Assembly (NCBI GenBank): GCA_009760855.2
Contig: WPIO01000214.1
Location: 81,001-145,000 of the forward strand
DNA: 64,000 nucleotides
Source of the DNA: Cristatella mucedo
Taxonomy: Eukaryota; Bryozoa; Phylactolaemata; Cristatellidae
Direction of reading: 5' to 3'
A program made the position numbers and the translations under genes. The number at the start of each line of letters is the position of its first letter. The stretch's first letter is position 1. The notes beneath the pieces were generated by a model. That model saw nothing but the letters and a program-made list of their open reading frames with translations, was not told the origin of the DNA and searched no databases. This document shows, one piece after another, positions 33,290 through 46,199 of the stretch.

Positions 33290-33695
33290 TCGGACCTTCT
33301 GCTCGTATGCACCGAAGGCCTGGTACTCGCTTCCGGCTGTGGTCACGATGACCTGCGATAGCCTGGCCTCTTCAGCTGAACCACTGAGTGAACCAGTCTT
33401 TCTCCGGTTCGCTTTTCGTGCATGCACCTGAGCACGGCCCATAGCATGCTACTAGCCACAGGTCTTTCTAACCGGTGGCCACGGTAACCGCGAGAGTCTG
33501 TCTCCACGTTAGCTTTAGAATACCGGCCTAGGAGCATGGTACTTGTATGCTGTTGCACGCTTGATGCCGTGCATGTAACTAACCCTATTGTATTGAGTTT
33601 TTTTGCAGCGAGTTGTAAACTGCATGGGTACAGATTAAATCCTCCTCAAAGTTCTATAAAACCGACCTATTATTATTATTATTATTATTATTATG
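33290..33695 (+). mobile_element. Degraded LINE 3' end with (ATT)n tail
   Basis: CTCGTATGCACCGAAGGCCT and GGTACTCGCTTCCGG match the C-terminal coding end of the LINE (SYAPKAWNSLP). The rest is diverged 3' UTR ending in about eight ATT units at 33668-33693. Confidence 0.65.
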
Positions 33696-33817
33696 CTACC
33701 AAAACCTAGAAGGCACTAATAACCCTAAACCTTCATGTAAGCATAGAAAATTCGTCCGAAGGAGTGGATACTTTAAGGGAAGTTCAACCATTGTAAAAGG
33801 GGATCTTCTCCTCAATA

Positions 33818-35730
33818 GTAATAATAATAATAATACACTTGTAATATTGAGCTATAAGAGAACTGACCTCTTTATAGGCAATTGACAGATGCTGTAGAGA
33901 AAGCACGACCAAATGATTAGTGGTAACATTCGTAATGCCATCAAGCATAACATAAAATTAAATGGATATTCATTGGGTCAGCTTATAAATATGGTTAGTA
34001 GCAGCAGGCACACTGTCAGCCTGCACAAGCTTACAAAGGACGAATCACAAGGATCCACTAAATGCTATAATAAACAGGCATGTTTTAAGCATTTCTTTTT
34101 AAATATCGTCAAATGAGGGAATGCTGTCACGTCAGTCGGGAGTGAGTTCCAGGCTTTGGGAGCATATGAACTAAAGGCACGATCTCCAAAGGATTTGAGA
34201 TTTGTACGAGGTATAGCTATACGACTGGAGTCAAAATAGTGGGTGGCACAATGCCTGGCCTGGTGGGAGAGTAGTTCTGATAGGTAGGCCAGAGCCAGAG
34301 AATGAAGGGACCTATAAGTGACAGAACCTTGAAGTCGATACGCTGCTTGATTGGGAGCCAGTGCAGCTCGGCAAGAAGTGGTGTGAAATGGCAACTTCGA
34401 TGCTCAAAACAGATAAGTATAACTGCAGAGTTTTGAAAAAACTAAGTACCTGATTGCACACGCCTGTAGACCAGCAAGAGGCGAGCTACAGAATTCCAGA
34501 TGGGATGCTACAAATGCCTAGACCAATTTGGATGTAGTCTATTCCTGTCTAAGCATGCCCGGATTCTAGCAAAGTTATGCAGCTGAAAGAAGGCAGACTT
34601 GACTGTGAAGCTAATGTGTTGTTCCCGTTTCTGATTCACACTTGGTTTTCCAATAAATAGTAAGTTGGTTTTGACAACTTTAATTTGAGAAAGTTTGCTG
34701 CTATCCATGTGTGGATATCAGCAATACACGCAGCAAAGGTGTGTAGACAATTCGACATGCCTGAAGGCTGGGAGGAATCAAAGCAAAGGTAGAACTGAGT
34801 GTCATCTGGATAGAAGTGGAAGCCTAGATCGTGCTTGGCGATCATATCGGCATCAAGCGTGAACTGTTAAGAGAAGTAGACCGAGCACAGACCGCTGAAG
34901 TACCCCCATCATTTCATCGGTTCTTCGGATGACCTTTTTCTGTTCCCAGCAATACTCTGGAGTCTCTAATTGAGATATGATCCGAACCATTGCAGAGCCG
35001 TGCCAGCGATGCCCAAGATAAGAGGCGCTCAAGAAGGACTTTGCGATCAATTGCATCAAATGCTGTCGAAAGATCAAGCAAAACAAACAGAGAAACCTTA
35101 CCCAAATCTATATTCCTGACAAGGTCGTTGCACACCCTAAGCAATGCTGACCCATGGAATGATTAGCTCTAAATACAGACTGGGACTTACTTGCTAGGTT
35201 TGAGATATGCAATATATGAGTCCAGCTGGTCTGCCACAGCTCGTTCCAGTGTCTATGATAGCAACAGTATAGGGGAGACTGGGCGGAAGCTGCTAAAGTT
35301 TTCTTGGCTTAGTGTTGCTTTCTTAGTTAGTGGCCCTAACTACAGCCTTTTTGGAAGGGGCAGGTACATGTCCTGAGGCCAAGCACGTATTTATAATGTA
35401 AGTTATGCATGGCAGTAGCAAGTATATGCATCGCAGAAGTAGGACCGTGGGTACAGGGTCCAGAGGACTAGTAGTCTCCTTTGAACAGGAGATGAATTTG
35501 AGGGCACTCGCAGCCTCCTTGAATGTAGACTTTGAGGTGCTGGATGGAATGAGGGAGAAGAGTATTGTGCGGTTGTCATTGAGGGACAAGAGTCAAGAAG
35601 GGACGATGCTACCGTAGGGGGGATTCTCTGACTTTTTTATCTTGCTGACAAAGAAGCCAGAGAAATAAGCGGCTAGGTCACCACAAGGATAACTAGGTAA
35701 GAAGCTAACATGGGAGCGTTCAAATCCATC
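33818..35730 (-). mobile_element. Old, nearly full RT-length LINE copy
   Basis: AAT tail (33818-33833), diverged hairpin, 3' UTR, C-terminal coding part (minus frame 34065-34394 reads NLKSFGDRAFSSYAPKAWNSLP in pieces), RT core (minus frame 34636-34845 reads FHFYPDDTQFYLCFD, so YADD has become YPDD), motif A (minus frame 34914-35144 reads LFVLLDLSTAFDAID) and the linker to 35730. Many frameshifts and stops; inactive. Confidence 0.85.
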
Positions 35731-35734
35731 GACC

Positions 35735-37075
35735 ATCCCCTTCGATCTGTCATCATTGGTAGATAGCTACAACACGACACTAGCCGACACGCTCGACGAG
35801 TTTGCATCTCTGACTAAGCGCACTGTGCGCCCTCGCCCAGACGGCCAATGGTTTAAAACAGAGAATTAACTAGCTAGGTCTATTAAGCGCAAGCTTGAAA
35901 AAGCATAGAAAAGATCAGGACTGGTGGTCCATCGACAGACATACGAAGACTACTGCAAATCGAACCAATCGATCATTGGCCAAGTCTAGCTTTTATAAAA
36001 ACATTGTCGAATCACAGGTGCACAATCCAAAAATGCTGATGTCAACGATCAACCATCTCCTCAACCGATCCCAGTTTAGCTCCTTACCGGATGATCCCTG
36101 TGATGATCTAGCTGATCGCTTCTCTAGCTTCTTTGTCCAGAAGATAGACAAGATCAGGGAGTCCATCCCTGCGGCAGCATACACCCTAGAATGCTGTCCC
36201 TCTATTCTTGCAGCACCTCAATGTCTACATTCATGCAGGTCAGTAGTGATCTCGTCCTGAAGTTCAATCAAAGAAGACAAAAAGTCCTTTGGACCCTATT
36301 CTCGCTGTACTGCTCCTACGTTGCATTGATCTGCTACTGCCATGCATAACTAACATCCTTAATATGTCAGTAGCTTCAGGTCATGTCACAGCACCTTTCA
36401 AAAAAGCTGTAGTCAGGCCACTACTCAAGAAAGCGACACGAGACCAAGATAACTTGAGCAACTACCGCCCAGTCTCCCTTCTACAATTCCTATCAAAGAC
36501 ACTAGAACGAATCGTGGTAGACCAGTTGAACTCATACATTGAAACTTCAAACCTTGCTAGTAAGTTCCAGTCTGTATTTCGAGCTAATCACTCCACAGAG
36601 TCAGCATTGCTTCGGGTGTACAACGACCTACTTAGGAATGAAGACGTGGGTAGAGTATCTCTGCTTGTTTTGCTCGATCTTTCGGCAGCTTTTGATACTC
36701 CAAGTTCTTCTAGAGCGCCTCTCATCTCAACTGGGCATCACTGGCACTGCTCTGCAATGGTTCAGGTCCTATCTCAGTGGGAAACACCAGAGTATTGATG
36801 TAAGTGGATATCGATCATCCGAGGTACCTCTGAAATATGGGTTACCTCAGGGCTCCGTGCCAGGTCCGGATCTTTTCACGATTTATACCCTTCTTCTTGC
36901 CGATGCGAATGCCAAGCACAATCTAAGCTTTCACTTTTATGCAGATGAAACTCAGTTGTACCTTTATTTTGATTGCTTCCAGCCTTCAGGAACATCGAAT
37001 CCTCTCAACTCACTTGCTGCATGTATTGATGACATCCGCACATGGATGGCAGCAAACTTTCTTAAATTAAATGAT
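35735..37075 (+). mobile_element. LINE copy, left half (linker and RT), split by nested LINE
   Basis: Begins in the endonuclease-RT linker, with broken pieces of TKRTVRPRPDGQWF near 35820-35855, passes KIDKIRESIP (36145) and runs through the RT: NYRPVSLLQFLSKTLERI, LLVLLDLSAAFDT with a deletion and frameshift near 36700, PQGSVPGPDLF and FHFYADETQLY. The aspartate pair is thus changed (YADE). It stops at LKLND and continues at 38147. Confidence 0.85.
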
Positions 37076-38146
37076 AACAATAATGCACTTGATTATGCAC
37101 TTGATAAAGCGCCCTCAGATAACTCAATCTCTCTCTAGGGGCTTTACATTTGCTGCAAAGGGAAACGCGATTGAATGGTGAGTAATATCATGCTTGATAA
37201 ACAACATGAATAACATGGTTAGGGGTGACATGCACAGGGTCAGCATGCAAATGTGGTTAGTGGCAGCATGGACAGTGCCAGCACGCATAAGCACACGAAG
37301 AACGAATCACAGGGACCCACTAAATGCTGTCATAAATAGGTTTTCAAGTTCTTTTTAAATGTGGTCAAGTCAGGGGATGTTGTTACGCATGTCGGGAGTG
37401 AGTTCCAGGCTGTGGGAGCATACAGGCTAAATCCACTGTCTCCAAAGGATTTGAGGTTTGTACGAGGTATTGGTAGACTGTTGGATTCGGAAAAGCGGGT
37501 GGTACGGTGCTTGGCCTGGTGGGGGAGTAGATCTGAGAGATAGGCTGGAGCCAAATAATGAAGTGACCTAAAAGTGAGCGACAAAACCTTGAAGTCGATC
37601 CGCTGCTTAACTGGTAGCCAGTGCAGGTCGGTGAGAGGTGGTGTGATGTGGCAACTGCGACGCTCACGACAGACAAGCCTAGCTGCGGAGCTTTGCACCA
37701 GCTGTAATCGCCTGATTGCACGTGCTGGTAGGCCAGCAAGCAGTGAGTTACAGAAGTCAAGACGGGATGTCACAAATGCATGGACCAACCTAGACGTGGT
37801 ATCCTTATCTAAACAAGCCCGAACTTTAGCAATGTCGTGTAGCTGAAAGTAGGCAGACTTGACTGTGGAGCTGATGTGGTTGTCTAACGAGAGGTAATTT
37901 TGGAACATGACACCTAGATTTCGAGCTGATTTAACAGCAGATATACTGGCAGAGCCAATTTTGAGTGGTACCCTTTCCAATTTCTGAATCACACTGGGTT
38001 TGCCCATAACTAGTAAGTTAATTTTATCATCGCTTAATTTAAAAAAAATTGCTGCCATTCACGTGCGGATGTCATCAATATATGCAGCAAGTGAGTTAAG
38101 AGAAATCAAGGTGCTCGAAGGCTGGGAGGGATCAAAGCAAAGGTAC
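37076..38146 (-). mobile_element. Nested LINE tail with open C-terminal frame
   Basis: Minus-strand copy: hairpin region (37105-37150), 3' UTR, and a 242-codon open frame (37330-38058) covering motif D (SDDKINLLVMGKPS) and the whole C-terminal domain. It sits inside a plus-strand LINE and is flanked by AATGAT at 37070-37075 and 38147-38152, the target duplication. The tail has a short internal duplication of GCACTTGAT. Confidence 0.88.
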
Positions 38147-39100
38147 AATGATGATAAAATTAACTTATTAGGTATGGGCACACCGAGTGTGATTCAGAAA
38201 TTGGAAAGGCTAATGCTCACAATCAGCTCAGCCAGCCAATCTCCAGATGAATCGGCACGAAATCTAGGTGTCATGTTCCAAAGTGACCTTTCGTTAGACG
38301 ACCACACCAGCTCCACAATCAAATCTGCCTACTTTCAGCTACATAGCATTGCTAAAATTCGGGCTTGTTTAGATAAGGATACCACGTCCAAGTTGGTCCA
38401 TGCATTCGTGACATCTCGTCTTGATTTCTATAACTCACTGCTTGCTGGTCTACCGGCATGTGCAATCAGGCACTTATAGCTGGTGCAAAACTGCAGCTAG
38501 GCTTGTCTATCGTGAGCATCGCTGTTGCCACATCCCACCACTTCTCACCGACCTGCACTGGCTACCAGTCATGCAGCGGATCGACTTCAAGGTTTTGTCG
38601 CTCACTTCAAGGTTTAAATCACTTCATTCTTTGGCTCCAGCCTACCTATCAGACCTACTCCCCCACCAGGCCAAGCATCATACCACCAGCTTTTCGGAAA
38701 CTAACTGTTTACCTATCCCTCGTACAAACCTCAAATCATTCGGAGACCGTGCATTTAGTTTGTATGCTCCCAAAGCCTGGAACTCACTCCCGACTTGCAT
38801 CACAACACCCCTGACTTGACTACATTTAAAAAGAAATTGAAAACCTATTTATGACAGCATTTAGTGGGTCCCTGTGATTCGTCCTTCATGTGCTTATGTG
38901 GGCTGACACTGTTGCATGCTGTCACTAACCACATTTGCATGCTGACCCTGTGCATGTCAACCCTAACTATGTTACTTATGTTGTTTATCAAGCATGATAT
39001 TTCCACTTACATTCAATCGTGTTTCCTTTGCAGTAAATGTAAAGCGCGTAGAACGAGATTGAGTTCTCTGAGGGAGCTTTATCAAGTGTATAATAATAAT
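38147..39100 (+). mobile_element. LINE copy, right half, continuation of 35735-37075
   Basis: Resumes with AATGATGATAAAATTAACTT (NDDKINLL), continues through ARNLGVMFQSDLSLDDH, RACLDKDTTSKLVHAFVTSR and the C-terminus with frameshifts near 38475, then the 3' UTR, hairpin (39040-39080) and (AAT)n tail. Confidence 0.85.
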
Positions 39101-39124
39101 AATAATAATAATTATTATTATTAT

Positions 39125-39340
39125 TAATTAAGGAGATAGTGGATGGTGGGCATCAGCATTGTTGATTATGCATCTGTGATTCAACAATACTTTTGTAGAA
39201 GCTAGAATTGACCTTTGCTAGGATCGATTGGTACGATTTTCAGTAGCTTTTGTATGCCTGAAAATGGGCAGTCAGTCTTGATCTTTTACATGCTTTCTCA
39301 AGCCTGCGCTTACTAAACCTAGTTACTTTCTCAATAGAGA
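39125..39340 (-). mobile_element. LINE endonuclease-RT linker fragment
   Basis: Matches positions 85-275 of this window in the same orientation (GTTGATTATGCATCTGTGAT, TTTGCTAGGATCGATTGG, TTTCTCAAGCCTGCGCTTAC). It lies directly after the (AAT)n/(ATT)n of the preceding copy. Confidence 0.75.
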
Positions 39341-40594
39341 TTTGGAAGAGACAGTTTGCATTTGAATAGCATTTTTAGCAATACATCCAAATGCCAAAGG
39401 CATTTCTTGGACTTCATGAAATATAAAGGCACACTTAGCCTGAAACTACCTGCCACCATTGATCTACTACGTTCGCTGTCTTGGGTTTCCGCCGTGGAGC
39501 ATTTGGCTAACAGCAAATCCTTCTTGGCACAACGAATTTTTGTCTTAGATGTTAGGTCTTTGAGTTTGTGAGAGTGATGCTGAGTCCTAGCAAAATTACA
39601 AAATTTCTGAGACACGTTTAACGTCTTAGAAGGCTCAAGCTTTTGTTTTTCGCAGTCAAGCAGATTGAGGACAGTTGAGATGCTTGGCTGAATGATGATG
39701 GGGTTCTCAGCAAAGGCTCCAGCAGCGCATCGACTCTATTTTGGCTTACCGCATGATTTGCATTGTTGCAATTGCTGATATTGGGGGCTGAAGAGCTCAA
39801 TTAGCAGGTACTAAGTCGGTTGCAGCAGCATATAGCAGACCCGAGAAGAGTGTTGTCTGCATCCACATCTACCGCCTTGTATGCACCCAACAAGTCTACT
39901 TTCAGCTCATCAAATGCTACCAGCAGTTTTTGGACTGTGGCGGAATTTTGCAAAAACCGAAGTTCGTACAAGTGTCGAACAAGGAAACTGATACAGCTAA
40001 GACCCGTTTGAAGCATATCTGTTAGTTGCAAGATCTCAGTCCCCCCCATGTGAAATTATGTGCCAACTGACATGCAAATGCTAGCCACTTGTGCCAGTGT
40101 CGGCACGTTCATTACCCCCCCCCCCGACAGCTCGCCCTATTGGTCTGCACTTCCCTGAGCAAGCTGCGACTATTGCTTCGACGGTTCCAAGTGACCTTAC
40201 TATTCGGTAGGATCGAGTGCCTACGACCGTTTCGCTATAGCCTTTCATCAGATGCACTTTTGGTTGCAGCTGCTTCTGCCAGGGATCGCGAATTGGAAAT
40301 CGACCGTCGGTAGGAAGTCCAGTCATAGCATGAGGTGAGTGGAGCAGCGATTTCCAGAATTATGTCAGCAGCAAGCCAGTCATCGAGCATACTGTCACTC
40401 AACCAATGCTGTGAATCCCTTTAACTTACAAGGTTATGGATCATACTACAACTCAGGCAGCCAGTCTTAAAGTGTGCCTATGGAACTCACATTTAGCGGC
40501 AATAGACTCCTTATAATACGCGACACTACTCTTGACAAGGATCTTGACCTGTTTACTGGGCCACGACCTGGCTGAAATCATTAATCAATAAAAC
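39341..40594. other. Unassigned region with several minus-strand open frames
   Basis: Three minus-strand frames (39331-39615, 39618-39800, 39801-40049) lie end to end. The last reads LVRHLYELRFLQNSATVQKL then LLVAFDELKVDLLGAYKAVD, which looks like real amphipathic helical protein rather than noise. I do not recognise the family; a transposase fragment or an exon of an unknown gene are both possible. An 11-base C run lies at 40115-40125. Confidence 0.35.
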
Positions 40595-41705
40595 GAATGT
40601 TAAAATAATAACAACAATAAGTTTGTATAGCACCCCCAGAGAACTAAATCTTCTTCTAGGCAAGTTACATATGCACTAAAGGAAGATGTCATTTGGTTAG
40701 AGACAATATGCACAGCGTCAGCACACATAAGCACACGAGAAACAATTCACAATGATCCAGCAAATGCTGTGAGGAACAGGTGTGTTTTTAGCCTCTGTTG
40801 CTATGACGTCAAGTTAGGGGGTGTTGTGACGTCAGTAGGGAGTGATCTCAAGGCTTTGGGAGCTTATAAAACTAAAGGCACTATCTCCAAGGGATTCGAG
40901 GTTGGTTTGAGGCATAGCTAAACAGCTTGAGTCTGAAGAGTGGGCTGGCAGTACGATGCCTTGCCTGATTGGGATGTAGTTCTGATAGGTAGGCTATAAT
41001 AGGAGAATTAAGAGACCTAGAAGTGAGTAACACAACCTTGCAGTCAATAGAGAGTTTGATAGAGAGCCAGTGCAGGTCGGTGAGAAGCAGTGTAAAGTAG
41101 CAACTGCAACATTCGCGATAGATAAATAATAAAATAAATACATCCTAGCTGATTAAACAGCCCCCTTTTGTATAGCGACAGAAGAGCCTTTACGGCTATC
41201 ACCACTGCTTGCAGTGGCAATAAAGAATCGCCCACCGCAGGAATCGAACCCACGACCCCGGGACCGAGGTCGTGAAAGCAACCGCCTTACCTAGTGTGCC
41301 ATCACGGCTCACCAAATAGATAAGTCTGGCTGCTGAGTTATGAACCAACTGTAAGTGCCATATCGCTCAGGCCGGAAGGCGTGCAAGCAGCATGTTATAG
41401 AAGTCGAGACGTGATTTTGCAAGTGCAAGGACCAGTATATATGTGGTATCCCTATCTAAGTCGGCCCGAAGTTTTGCAATGTTATGTTGCTATAAGCTAA
41501 GCAGACTTGACTATGGAACTGATGCGTCCGGCTAGTATGAGGTCACTTAGGAACAGCACACATATATTTCGTGCAGATGCTACAGGAAATATTCCTGTGG
41601 AGCCCATTTTGAGGGTTACGTTTTCCGATTTCTTCAAATGTCTGTAGATGTTCAATTGAGGCAGACCAAGCACAGAGAGGAGCGGTCTCACATGTGGATT
41701 AGTCG
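40595..41705 (-). mobile_element. Old LINE copy with nested SINE
   Basis: AATAACAATAA tail, hairpin region (40628-40670), diverged 3' UTR and C-terminal coding part to about 41705. The SINE at 41126-41315 splits the piece equivalent to GACAGATAAGCCTAGCTGC. Confidence 0.8.
41126..41315 (-). mobile_element. tRNA-derived SINE, type 1, with target duplication
   Basis: (TAAA)n tail at the left, CAGCCCCCTTTTGTATAGCG, AGAGCCTTTACGGC, B box as GGAATCGAACCCACGACC near 41240, head ending TGCCATCACGGCTCACCA. Flanked by the exact 8-bp duplication ATAGATAA (41118-41125 and 41316-41323) within a LINE. This fixes the element's full length at about 190 bp. Confidence 0.92.
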
Positions 41706-42054
41706 ACCAACCACCCTATGCCATTTTCACGTAAAAGCAAGCTAGGATATGTCACCTTAATGCATGCTAGCTGCACAAATAGTCGCATTTTTTGCTCACA
41801 GAAGTACCATGCGATCAGTAAAGCTCTATTTATCTATAGCCTGCAATGATGGCCAGAAGCAACACGCTAGGTGCATTACAAGGCACAAGGAATGCTCTTC
41901 ATATTTGCTTGCATGCTTATACTAAATACTAAAGAACTTACAATTTAAAAAGCACCAAGTATTTTGGTGAAACTACGATGAAGGACTGAATATTTCGATG
42001 CAAACATTGGTTATTGGTCAATACCGGCCTCTCTAGCAAATGAGGGTTTCAGTT
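41706..42054. other. Unassigned AT-rich stretch
   Basis: No feature recognised. If the RECQL5-like gene has a further 3' exon it might lie here or further left. Confidence 0.35.
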
Positions 42055-42165
42055 TTAATCGACATACTTCCTTTCCAGCATATGCAAAGTGTCTAGAAAG
42101 AGATTTAGTTCTCTCAGGGAGCTATACAAATGCCTTGTTATTATCGCTAATATTATTAACTGTCA
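42055..42165 (+). mobile_element. LINE 3' end fragment
   Basis: CATATGCAAAGTGTCTAGAA, AGAGATTTAGTTCTCTCAGG and GAGCTATACAAATG, then TTATTATCG: the terminal hairpin and start of the tail. Confidence 0.7.
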
Positions 42166-42544
42166 GATGCACAAAACTGGAAGCCGATTGGGTCAGGATA
42201 TAGGGAATACAGTGTTCTTTCGGCACCTCTTAAAAATCTGAAGCACTCGAACAGTTCCAGATAAAGGATGAACACGAGTCCTAGGAGACGATGGCAGCGC
42301 TCCCATTGGTCAGTTGTGTAAGCCCACCGCCACGACTATGACAGCAGACGACACTAAGACGGTGGAGGGGGCAGACGCGATCGACAAGCCAGTGTGGCCG
42401 CACAGGCTGCCACCATCGCTGTGCAAGAAGCACACCACGGCGATAGGCCAGCATCGAGTCGAAGACTTTAAGTGCGCAGCCCTTCCGAGCCGGCTAGGCA
42501 CCGTGCGCTGGTGCACGAAAACATGCTGGTGCCAGCTCCATCGC

Positions 42545-42670
42545 TCACAACGCCACCGTGCTTGCAGCACCAGTACCTTGACTGTTGCTCATCAGGGAGT
42601 TGTCACTTTGGGGCTGCAGCTTCTTGACTGTGTGCTGAGACAGCGAGCGAGCAATCATCTTGAAGAGGTC
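42545..42670 (-). CDS. RECQL5: RECQL5-like helicase, exon with second SRI helix
   Basis: On the minus strand an acceptor (CTTTCATGCAG, ending 42671) is followed by GAC CTC TTC AAG, reading DLFKMIARSLSQHTVKKLQP. The previous exon (61301-61503) ends in phase 0 with KKFASK, so the join is FASK-DLFKMIARSLS, matching the first-to-second helix transition of the RECQL5 SRI domain (human, as I recall it, FASKELFKGFARHLS). SRI domains bind the phosphorylated C-terminal repeat of RNA polymerase II. The frame stays open to a TGA at 42547-42545, which would end the protein 41 residues into this exon without a third helix. A donor-like CAAG|GTACTG near 42591 suggests that the exon may instead be spliced onward. 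The intron before it is about 18.6 kb. Confidence 0.7.
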   Translation of the reverse strand, partial: DLFKMIARSLSQHTVKKLQPQSDNSLMSNSQGTGAASTVAL

Positions 42671-42887
42671 CTGCATGAAAGCGTTGGCCAACCGATGGTC
42701 GCACATGACAGAGGGTAGGCACGGTGCTAGCGCAAACCAAACAGCGCACATCTGCGAACGTACATCACGATTGAAAGGCAAGCATGCAAGCAAGCTTGCA
42801 CGGTCTCGTAAAGGCGGCAGAGGTTTCAAGTACTTTAAACTTGCCAAGTGAGTGTCCTAATGCTTAAGCGCCGTGCATGACGAGCTG

Positions 42888-42890
<3 letters not shown>

Positions 42891-42966
<76 letters not shown>
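42891..42966. repeat. (GA)n microsatellite
   Basis: Pure GA run of 76 bases. Confidence 0.97.
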
Positions 42967-42969
<3 letters not shown>

Positions 42970-43039
42970 TTTGGCACGTGTGACTCGGCCGGAGCTGGTG
43001 TGCCTTGATGGGCAATAGCCTCTGGAAGCAATAGCCACC

Positions 43040-43175
43040 TAGGTCTTGGCCCAGGAGGTAAAGTGCTGGCTCGCTATTCACGACCCAGGTCACGTGGGCT
43101 CGAGTCCTGCAGAGGGCGCTCCTTTTTGAGGCTCTTCTGGCGCCATACAAATGAGGCTGTTAAATTAGCCAATAT
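43040..43175 (+). mobile_element. tRNA-derived SINE, type 1
   Basis: GGCCCAGGAGGTAAAGTGCT, B-box region GGGCTCGAGTCCTGC near 43097, then GAGGCTCTTCTGGCGCCATA and CAAATGAGGCTGTTAAATTA, ending in AATTAAT. The middle part is shortened relative to other copies. Confidence 0.8.
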
Positions 43176-43744
43176 TAATTAATAGCTAACGCCGCCCCCA
43201 CTGAAGAGGGACTGCTTCTGCACGACTTGGGCTACACGCGCAGCAAGCATTGCTGCATCAGCGACAAAAACCTGCCTCCGGCACGCCAAGCTCACTTTCA
43301 AGCCAAGCTCACCGAGCGGCTACCGAGAGCGGCACCCGGACTAATAAGCAGCAATTGCCGAGCGTCCAAGAGACCACCTCCCTGTCAATCTGCGATCGTT
43401 TGAGGAGGCTTAAGGGCTGCCGAAAACAAAGCCGTTAATAATAACGTCACGTCTCTGTGACTCCTGTCGCAGCAGCAGCCCTGGGCGGCAGAAGCTCGGG
43501 TCTCGATTGCCGGCAGCCACTTGGCAGCACTAGACAGAGCTGCCGCTTCGGGTGCCCTCCTCCTGGGGTCGCACCCGCTTCTGTGGGCTTCCGCTGGCGC
43601 TAAGCCGGAGGATTCGAGCTGCAGAGAACAGGGTGCTCCATCTTTACGAACAGCTGCTGCAGCAGCGCCACCTCGGGGGCAGTGAAGCATTCGATTCTAG
43701 ACTGCGGGGAAAAAAGAGCAGAGGGAGAACTGTAGCTTTCAGTA
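43176..43744. other. Unassigned intronic stretch
   Basis: No gene recognised. Opposing frames at 43385-43690 and 43552-43761 show no domain. Confidence 0.35.
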
Positions 43745-43875
43745 CGTCCAGCACGTTTTAGTATTCCTCACCTATGCCACCTTGCAACCATCGGCTGGTA
43801 AACTTCCTTTCCGGCCAACGCTAAGCACCTAGAAAGATATTTGATTCTCTCGGGTGCACTATAGAAATGCAATAC
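43745..43875 (+). mobile_element. LINE 3' end fragment
   Basis: Diverged CATCGGCTGGTAAACTTCC, then AGCACCTAGAAAGATATTTG and ATTCTCTCGGGTGCACTATA: the LINE hairpin region with a shortened outer stem. Confidence 0.65.
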
Positions 43876-44244
43876 CGCTGCTCCGGCTTCCGCTAGCCAC
43901 CACAGCCAGCCTGCTGAACTGCCCCTGTTTCCTTCCCTCCTTCTATTCCACAACAGCGAGTCCATTTCGTTCTAGCTTCCGGGAAAAGATCCACTTCAAG
44001 CAGCCGGAGGGGGGGGAAGGGGTCGCGGTGGAGAAGAGCCCCCCTCGGGGTCACGCTGAGACTGCACATACCGCTCGGCTCTCACTTGAGCTATCAGCTG
44101 TAGGGATGGAGATCAGCCCAAGAGTGCGTTACCCTACCACAAACCGATAGCAAACATTTCGTCAACACAAACGGCTCGCTCTCGGTACAGGCTTCACTGC
44201 TGAAGAGAGGGCAGTGGCGAAATGCTCCGAATAGTCTACGATAT
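43876..44244. other. Unassigned intronic stretch
   Basis: No feature recognised. Confidence 0.4.
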
Positions 44245-44345
44245 AAATAATAATACTAAAAAGACATATATGTCATTAGCCCTCAATGAACGGAATCTCT
44301 TTCCTCTATGCACTTTACATACGCTGTAAAGAAAGCAACACGCTA
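44245..44345 (-). mobile_element. LINE 3' end fragment
   Basis: AATAATACTA tail, then reverse-complement hairpin region (CCCTCAATGAACGGAATCTC, TTTCCTCTATGCACTTTACA) and GCTGTAAAGAAAGCA. Confidence 0.65.
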
Positions 44346-44648
44346 GCACAGACGCAGCAAGCAGTCGACAGCTGCATTGTCCTGACGGTCGACGGCTCCA
44401 GCTGTTTGGCCTGGCTACGAGCTGATCTGAATAGCAAACGCTGATGATCAAGTGCTGCGAAATTCAAAGCAGAATACCGAATGACAGGGTTCACAGAATC
44501 CTGCACATGCCAAAAGCCACCAGCTTTGCAAACACGACCGGCTGACCTAGAATCTGTCGTATATGTAGGCCAGCCAGTGAGACAACCAGTGGGTCGGGCC
44601 GATCGCACGTGACTGACACCCACACATGCGTACGTTTACACAGTCCTG

Positions 44649-46199
<1,551 letters not shown>

